A program made the translations under genes and the position numbers. A stretch of 64,000 bases of DNA from Jaenimonas drosophilae (lineage: Eukaryota; Euglenozoa; Kinetoplastea; Trypanosomatida; Trypanosomatidae): contig JASAON010001634.1 in assembly GCA_030849065.1 (NCBI GenBank), forward strand, positions 62,001-126,000, in the 5' to 3' direction. Within the stretch, counting starts at the first letter, position 1; each line of letters opens with the position of its first letter. This document shows, one piece after another, positions 59,044 to 64,000 of the stretch. Below the pieces are notes generated by a model. It searched no databases. It worked only from the letters and a program-made list of their open reading frames with translations, and was not told the origin of the DNA.

Positions 59044-62000
59044 ATGCAATGGTCCAGCGGCCCGGTGAAGGTGGCGCGTAAGCCAACAACAACTCATCAA
59101 CGACGCAAGGTGATACCCCCGCTGCTTCCCTATCCTGACATGGAGAAGATTCATTCTTCACAAAGGGGAGTCTTTCTGCGAATGACTGCATCCCCACATT
59201 CCGCATCTCAGCCCGTGGAAGCGGTAGAGCTCTCTGAAGAGACATTGAGAGTTCTTCGCCAGCAGCGATCACTGTCGTTGTGCGGGCGTCAAATCCTGAG
59301 CATTCGTCACATTCGCCACTTGGAGTACATGATCAATTTGCAGTCCTTGAATATGCACATGAATCTACTTCGTCAAGTGGACGGACTCGCTACCCTCCGC
59401 CAGCTCGTTGAGCTCGATTTAAGTGCGAATGAGCTACAGACGCTGGGGGAAACCAACTGCTTTGATGGTCTCATCCAATTACGTCGCTTGAATTTGTCCA
59501 GCAACTTGCTGCGAACTATTCATGCCAACGTGTGGTTGCCGTTGACGTCGCTCGAATGGCTGTCTCTTGGCTTTAATCTCCTGGAAGACATTAGCGGACT
59601 GTGCACGCTACCGTCACAGCTTCAGTACGTGGATGTATGTGGGAATTGCCTTGACAACCTCGACCATGTGGAGAAAGCACTGGCGCCGCATCGCCAGAGT
59701 CTGCGAGAGTTGCGCATCTCCAACCCCCAATTAGCCGCCACGGGGATTTTCCCGTTCGTTGCGTCAAACGCCAACACCTCATCTGGCCTTCTACGTGAGA
59801 ATCCTTGCTGTGACTGGATCTCTCCCACTGGCGAGTCATGTGCGGAGCGTCTTCTCGCAGTTTTTGACCGCTTGACTGCGCTTAATGGAGTAGTTGTTGG
59901 CGTGGATGCCCTTGCAGAAGTCCTCTCTGCGGTAGAAGTTAGTGTTCCCATTCACTCACATGCCTCGATTCCCAGAGATGAGATCTCCGCCTCCGAATGG
60001 GTGCCTGCCGCAGCTGTTGCTGCTTCTCCAAAGCAACATTCTCCCGTAGCCGCGGCGGTCCGTCGACGGTCATCTGAAACCAAGGATCGACAGGGGAAGC
60101 ACAAGCACAGGGGCCGCACGCCCGGAGTGGACTGGAGTCGTTCCATTCAGCACGTGACACCAAGCCCGACATGTAGTCGGACAAGCAGTCGACTTCGCGT
60201 AGCTACCCCACCCAACACACTTGTGGGTGCAACACCAACTCGGCCGCCTTCGTCACGTGTTGATCGAGCAGCAGCAGCGCAAGCCGTGGTTCGAACACCA
60301 CTAGGGATTGACGCGTCCATTGGCTCTGCTACAGAGCGGGTGCCTGGGCGCAAAGTCTCCATTGCCGTGGGCACAGACGAACGCCCCGTGGGTCCCCTCT
60401 TTACCCCCAAGTGTGTTTCACGCAGAGTTAACACAGAGGTGTCTCTGATGGGTGCCGTGGATGTTGGGCAGAGCGCGACAAACAGCTCACGAGGAACGCC
60501 ACCGGAGGCTTCTGTTGTCTTGGCCGTGGAGGACTTGTCCAGTGTGGAGTCAGTAACCGATCACATCCAGCATCAGGAGGTTGAGATGCTTGAGCTTCGG
60601 GTAAAGCGCATGTCGGAGCAGCTTCTTCTTCGAATTGCCATGGAGGAGGATCTTCGCCGTACGCTTCAGCTGTCTCAACAGCGCAGCCAGAGTGACTTGG
60701 CGGCGCAGGAATCACGTGTGTATCAGCTCCAGACCCAGGTGATGGCATTGAAGGATGAGATGACGCGCAAAGCCCAGGAAGTTGCGATCATGAATCGCAA
60801 AAACAAAGCTGAGATGGAGTGGCAAGCACAACGACTGAGTGCTCAGCATGCGGCAGAGTTAGGGAAAAAGAATGCAGCCTTGGCGGAGATGAGCGCTGCA
60901 AATGATAAGATGGTTGCTTCCCATTCTCGCCGCTGCCAGGAGGTGCAGGATGAGGCAGCACAACTACGAGAGCGACAGACGGAGCTTCTGTCGCGAGTGA
61001 ATGCTGCCCTACTGGAAGTTGATGTCCAAAGTCGAGCAACGGCCCACGCAAACATGCGCACAAAAGCTGCCCAACATGCGCTGCAAGTGCAGCGACTCGA
61101 GTACGACGAGCTGCGCTCACGAAGCTGTTTGTGGCAGGAGAATCTTATTCCCATGCTGCACATGACAATTCATTTTTGGAAGTCTCGCTGGCTCTCTTCC
61201 AATAGGGAGCACCACAAGCAGCTGATCTCATGGCAACAAAATCAGCAGACATGGGAGGAGTACGCTGTTTCACAGCAGACACAGTACACCGATGCTATCC
61301 AGCACGCACAACAGGAAGCGGAGCGATGGTACTCTGCGCTGCAGGCGGTCCAAGCAGAGGCCCTTTTCAAGCAGCAAGTCGTCCATGCCGAAACTCAAAC
61401 TCGAGATGCTGAAGCGTCGGAAGACGATTCCACCGTGGCAGACCTCCGGCTAATGTGTGAGTGCTTAAAGAGCGAGGTCACACGGCTTCGTGAGTCCAGC
61501 ACTCTTGTGGAGGCGGCACATACACGATTGGCGGAGGAGAACACTCGACTTCTTGCACGAATTGAGGAGCGACGTGGCGATGAATGTACCAATCACGAGC
61601 GGGAGAATTTCCTGCGCACCATCCGCAATCTGGAGAAAGACATTCAGAACAAGGACAGCTCACTGGCAGAGCTGGAGGCAGAGGCCCATGCGAAGCTGGA
61701 CTCGAAACGCGAGCGTATTGCTGCTCTTGAAAACCAAGTGGAGGATCTTCTTTCGCGAGTGGAGAAGGCCACGGAGAGCAGCGTAAAATATCGAGACCAA
61801 CTGGATGCGCTGGAGCGCAGCAGCGCGCCGTCCCGTGATGAAGTGGCCCGCTGGAAGGGCCAGTATGAGCGTCTTTGCGAGGAGTACAAGAAGCAAGAGA
61901 GCCGAGTGATGATGCAGGAGGAGCAGCTAACGACGTTACGAAGTCGCGAATCGACTCTTCTTGGTGAGCGAACTACTCTTGTTTCTGCCTTGTCAAGAGC

Positions 62001-62208
62001 GCGGGACCAGCTGGTACAGGAACATGCTGCGCATGCATCCGTGCTCAGCCAGCATCAATGCTGCTCCGTTGCTTTGGCCAAGAAGGATGCGGATTTGGCC
62101 GAGCTCAAGCGCTCCTATGATGCGGCCCTCTCAACTAGCCGTGCCAAACACCGCGCCGCCCTTAGTGCACTATCGCAGCTTATGGAGGGAGATGAGGTGG
62201 CGACATAG
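59044..62208 (+). CDS. LRR and long coiled-coil protein
   Basis: The product has 1054 residues. Residues about 75-235 hold five or six SDS22-type leucine-rich repeats (LQSLNMHMNLLRQVDGLATL, LVELDLSANELQTLG, LRRLNLSSNLLRTI, LEWLSLGFNLLEDISGL, LQYVDVCGNCLDNLDHV). A disordered basic segment follows (about 300-430). From about 510 to the end it is an almost unbroken coiled coil (LELRVKRMSEQLLLRI onward). The layout matches centriolin/LRRCC1-type centrosomal and axonemal proteins, so a role at the basal body or flagellum is plausible by analogy only. Confidence 0.85.
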   Translation: MQWSSGPVKVARKPTTTHQRRKVIPPLLPYPDMEKIHSSQRGVFLRMTASPHSASQPVEAVELSEETLRVLRQQRSLSLCGRQILSIRHIRHLEYMINLQSLNMHMNLLRQVDGLATLRQLVELDLSANELQTLGETNCFDGLIQLRRLNLSSNLLRTIHANVWLPLTSLEWLSLGFNLLEDISGLCTLPSQLQYVDVCGNCLDNLDHVEKALAPHRQSLRELRISNPQLAATGIFPFVASNANTSSGLLRENPCCDWISPTGESCAERLLAVFDRLTALNGVVVGVDALAEVLSAVEVSVPIHSHASIPRDEISASEWVPAAAVAASPKQHSPVAAAVRRRSSETKDRQGKHKHRGRTPGVDWSRSIQHVTPSPTCSRTSSRLRVATPPNTLVGATPTRPPSSRVDRAAAAQAVVRTPLGIDASIGSATERVPGRKVSIAVGTDERPVGPLFTPKCVSRRVNTEVSLMGAVDVGQSATNSSRGTPPEASVVLAVEDLSSVESVTDHIQHQEVEMLELRVKRMSEQLLLRIAMEEDLRRTLQLSQQRSQSDLAAQESRVYQLQTQVMALKDEMTRKAQEVAIMNRKNKAEMEWQAQRLSAQHAAELGKKNAALAEMSAANDKMVASHSRRCQEVQDEAAQLRERQTELLSRVNAALLEVDVQSRATAHANMRTKAAQHALQVQRLEYDELRSRSCLWQENLIPMLHMTIHFWKSRWLSSNREHHKQLISWQQNQQTWEEYAVSQQTQYTDAIQHAQQEAERWYSALQAVQAEALFKQQVVHAETQTRDAEASEDDSTVADLRLMCECLKSEVTRLRESSTLVEAAHTRLAEENTRLLARIEERRGDECTNHERENFLRTIRNLEKDIQNKDSSLAELEAEAHAKLDSKRERIAALENQVEDLLSRVEKATESSVKYRDQLDALERSSAPSRDEVARWKGQYERLCEEYKKQESRVMMQEEQLTTLRSRESTLLGERTTLVSALSRARDQLVQEHAAHASVLSQHQCCSVALAKKDADLAELKRSYDAALSTSRAKHRAALSALSQLMEGDEVAT

Positions 62209-62370
62209 CTGCAGATTCTTCCTTCAGTGACCTGGATAGAGCACAAACATTTCACACAACCAAGTCGCTTCTTCTGCTACAGTTGGGGTGCTACAGGCAA
62301 CAACTCCAAACAGGATTGAATGGGTTTCCCTGCCGGCTACTGCTTCCTTCTTCCATGTGTCCTCAACGTT

Positions 62371-62408
62371 GTTGTTTTTGCTACCCTTTCATCTGCCTTT
62401 CAACAAAG
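62371..62408 (+). promoter_or_regulatory. SL acceptor that sets the uL23m start
   Basis: A pyrimidine-rich stretch at 62371-62402 (including CTACCCTTTCATCTGCCTTT) is followed by AG at 62407-62408, just before ATG 62419. An in-frame ATG at 62320 lies upstream of the tract and is probably not in the mRNA. Confidence 0.7.
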
Positions 62409-62418
62409 AAGTAGCACC

Positions 62419-63198
62419 ATGCGGCGACTAGGCACTCTAACCTCGAGGGCGGCGACGAGAGTGGAGGGCGGCCTTCTTCCCCTCTCTAGCTCCTCTACAC
62501 AGCCGTCGTTGCTTCGGCTGGGCCACTCGCCATCTTCCATTGCTGGGTCAGGGGCCCTGACCGTTGCCGTCCGTACGCGATTTTATCGCCCTTTAGTCAA
62601 CCAAGGTATCAACCTATGGCGCTTCCGCATGGGCCGCCTTCACAAGGGGTGGAATATGTGGGAGTACCAACACCGCCGCCCTGATCCTCGGCCCTACCCA
62701 GAACCCTCCGTCAACAACTACTTTGGGCGTTCACGTTTGTGGAACCCAATTGCAGGAAAAATTGGGCTGGTCAACCGAAAGTCAGAGGAGTGGAACTGGC
62801 CCCACCAACGTCCACCCCCAACCGGACTGCGCCAATCACCGGAGTACTTTCCATACTTCTTTGAGCGGTACTTCCCTGACGTTCAAGTTACGCTCATCCT
62901 CGATAGTGTTCTTAACAACGAGACAACACGACCAGTTTTCCACATTCCACAGGACATGTCCAAGCAGGAACTGGTTAACTACCTGAAGAACATGTATCAA
63001 ATTGACAACGTAGTTCGCGTATTTGTGCGCAATATGCGTGGCCGTCGATACAAAAACGAGGTGGGCCAGATCAAAACTCTGCCAGACTACAAGATTGCAG
63101 TGGTGGAGCTTGACACCCCCGTGAACGTGGACTTCAAGCAGATCAAGGGAACAGAAGACACTCCCGATAATCGTCCCCAGCAGCGATCGATCTCGTAA
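62419..63198 (+). CDS. Mitochondrial ribosomal protein uL23m
   Basis: The product has 259 residues from ATG 62419. N-terminus MRRLGTLTSRAATRVEGG is an Arg-rich import signal. The C-terminal 110 residues match ribosomal protein L23: VFHIPQDMSKQELVNYLKNM, IDNVVRVFVRN, then DYKIAVVELD. The middle is Trp/Pro-rich (KGWNMWEYQHRRPDPRPYPE), as in kinetoplastid mitoribosomal proteins that extend over reduced rRNA. It would sit at the exit tunnel of the mitoribosome large subunit. Confidence 0.88.
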   Translation: MRRLGTLTSRAATRVEGGLLPLSSSSTQPSLLRLGHSPSSIAGSGALTVAVRTRFYRPLVNQGINLWRFRMGRLHKGWNMWEYQHRRPDPRPYPEPSVNNYFGRSRLWNPIAGKIGLVNRKSEEWNWPHQRPPPTGLRQSPEYFPYFFERYFPDVQVTLILDSVLNNETTRPVFHIPQDMSKQELVNYLKNMYQIDNVVRVFVRNMRGRRYKNEVGQIKTLPDYKIAVVELDTPVNVDFKQIKGTEDTPDNRPQQRSIS

Positions 63199-63435
63199 AG
63201 TTTGGTGACAGGGAAAGGAGAGCCTACTCATGGCGGATTGCTTGCGCACTCTCCCCTCCCCGGACCGCCATCACTTCGTCTTCTTTCGCTAGCCGATTAA
63301 CACAACACTCAATACACACACTATGGAATCCAAGAGCTACGCTGCAGCTAGATTGATGACCTACATTTTCTCCTTCTCCTTTATTATTTGCCTTTGAAGT
63401 GACGGTTTTATCTATTGTGCTGTTGCTGATCAAAA

Positions 63436-64000
63436 TGACTTTCTGTTCTGCAACAACAATTCGGCTACCGATGCTGCTGTGCATTGGCACAGCTGTGGCA
63501 TCGTGCATGTGGTACCTGTCAGCTCATGCTCCAGCAGGACTGGCAGTGTCAGAATGCACCATGGAGTACTGGGTTACTTTGGTCTTTATGGCCATGAATG
63601 CTATTGCCTTTGTGCTCCTCCTCCGACCTGATCGTTCTGTGCGCATGGCTACAGGCTGTGCAGTGCTCGTCTCACTCTCAATCATGTACATCCTTCTCTA
63701 CTTTGCTGTACATTTGATGGAGGGCCTGGAGGCTGCTCGGCGCAACAGCATTCCCCAAGAATCTGTTGAAGGACAAGAGACCCTCACACTTCAAGGTGAG
63801 GACGGTGAGGGTGAGGGAACATGCACAGGGAATGCCGCGTCTCTGGACACGTATGCGGATTTGGCCAAGGTAGTGGGCATATCGCTTGTTGGCGTTACTC
63901 GGGACCTGGTGCAGCATTTTCTCTCTCTCGAAGGGATTATGCAGCTGATCCGGCCTCCGAGTAGCGATGGCTTCTTCGCCTCCGTGATATCGATACCCAT
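63436..64000 (+). CDS. Multi-pass membrane protein, N-terminal part (3' end outside window)
   Basis: ATG 63436 opens a frame with no stop before the window edge (188 codons). Three hydrophobic segments are visible at about 10-28 (RLPMLLCIGTAVASCMWYL), 45-64 (WVTLVFMAMNAIAFVLLL) and 72-93 (GCAVLVSLSIMYILLYFAV). An acidic loop follows (about 105-135), then an amphipathic stretch. A pyrimidine tract at 63364-63390 ending in GAAG precedes the start. No family recognised. Confidence 0.75.

Noticed and set aside
1..64000. CRISPR arrays, insertion sequences, retroposons, bacterial promoters
   Set aside because: No repeat-spacer pattern, transposase, reverse transcriptase or long terminal or poly(A)-ended element is recognisable; the organism is a eukaryote.

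Overview
The window is nuclear DNA of a trypanosomatid kinetoplastid; I cannot fix the genus. Protein genes lie in two head-to-head one-strand arrays, almost all without introns. Gene starts follow polypyrimidine tracts ending in AG, as expected for spliced-leader (SL) trans-splicing. The RNA polymerase I second subunit carries the long N-terminal extension described in trypanosomes. TAA, TAG and TGA all serve as stops, so the standard code applies.

Left array (1-21.2 kb, minus strand), in transcription order from the strand switch: two unknown proteins, a thioredoxin with a C-terminal SAP-like helix pair, an unknown 353-residue protein, a divergent chaperonin-like protein, an alpha-kinase, two very small candidate genes, an epsin with tandem repeats, a small membrane protein, a ZFAND1-like AN1 protein ending in a CaaX box, a coiled-coil protein, a PPR-like membrane protein, and the N-terminal 911 codons of RNA polymerase I subunit RPA2, cut by the window edge.

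Strand-switch region (about 21.2-25.2 kb): divergent, hence a presumed RNA polymerase II start region. It holds fifteen runs of 9-13 G or C, long T runs and a 103-base assembly gap. I see no comparable runs elsewhere.

Right array (25.2-64 kb, plus strand): two eIF5A genes identical in the coding block but not outside it, a RAD16/RAD5-type SNF2-RING protein, a PP2C phosphatase, a Skp1-like protein, a DNL zinc-finger (HEP1/ZIM17) protein, a cyclin, prefoldin subunit 4, a candidate two-exon small gene, a TPR/tubby-like protein, a PH-like protein, an acylated RhoGAP-like protein, an unknown protein, a frameshifted gene, BUD32 kinase, inositol-3-phosphate synthase, an LRR coiled-coil protein, mitochondrial uL23 and a membrane protein cut by the right edge.

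The strongest unexplained signal is 35332-37457, before the cyclin gene. These 2126 bases contain no ATG on the sense strand, although CAT (ATG on the other strand) occurs more than twenty times. This fits a roughly 2-kb AUG-free 5' leader. Other leads are the possible cis-intron at 42142-42287, the sharply bounded eIF5A identity and the TPR/beta-sandwich/tubby architecture. Genes in these arrays need not be functionally related; transcription is constitutive and control is expected mainly after transcription.
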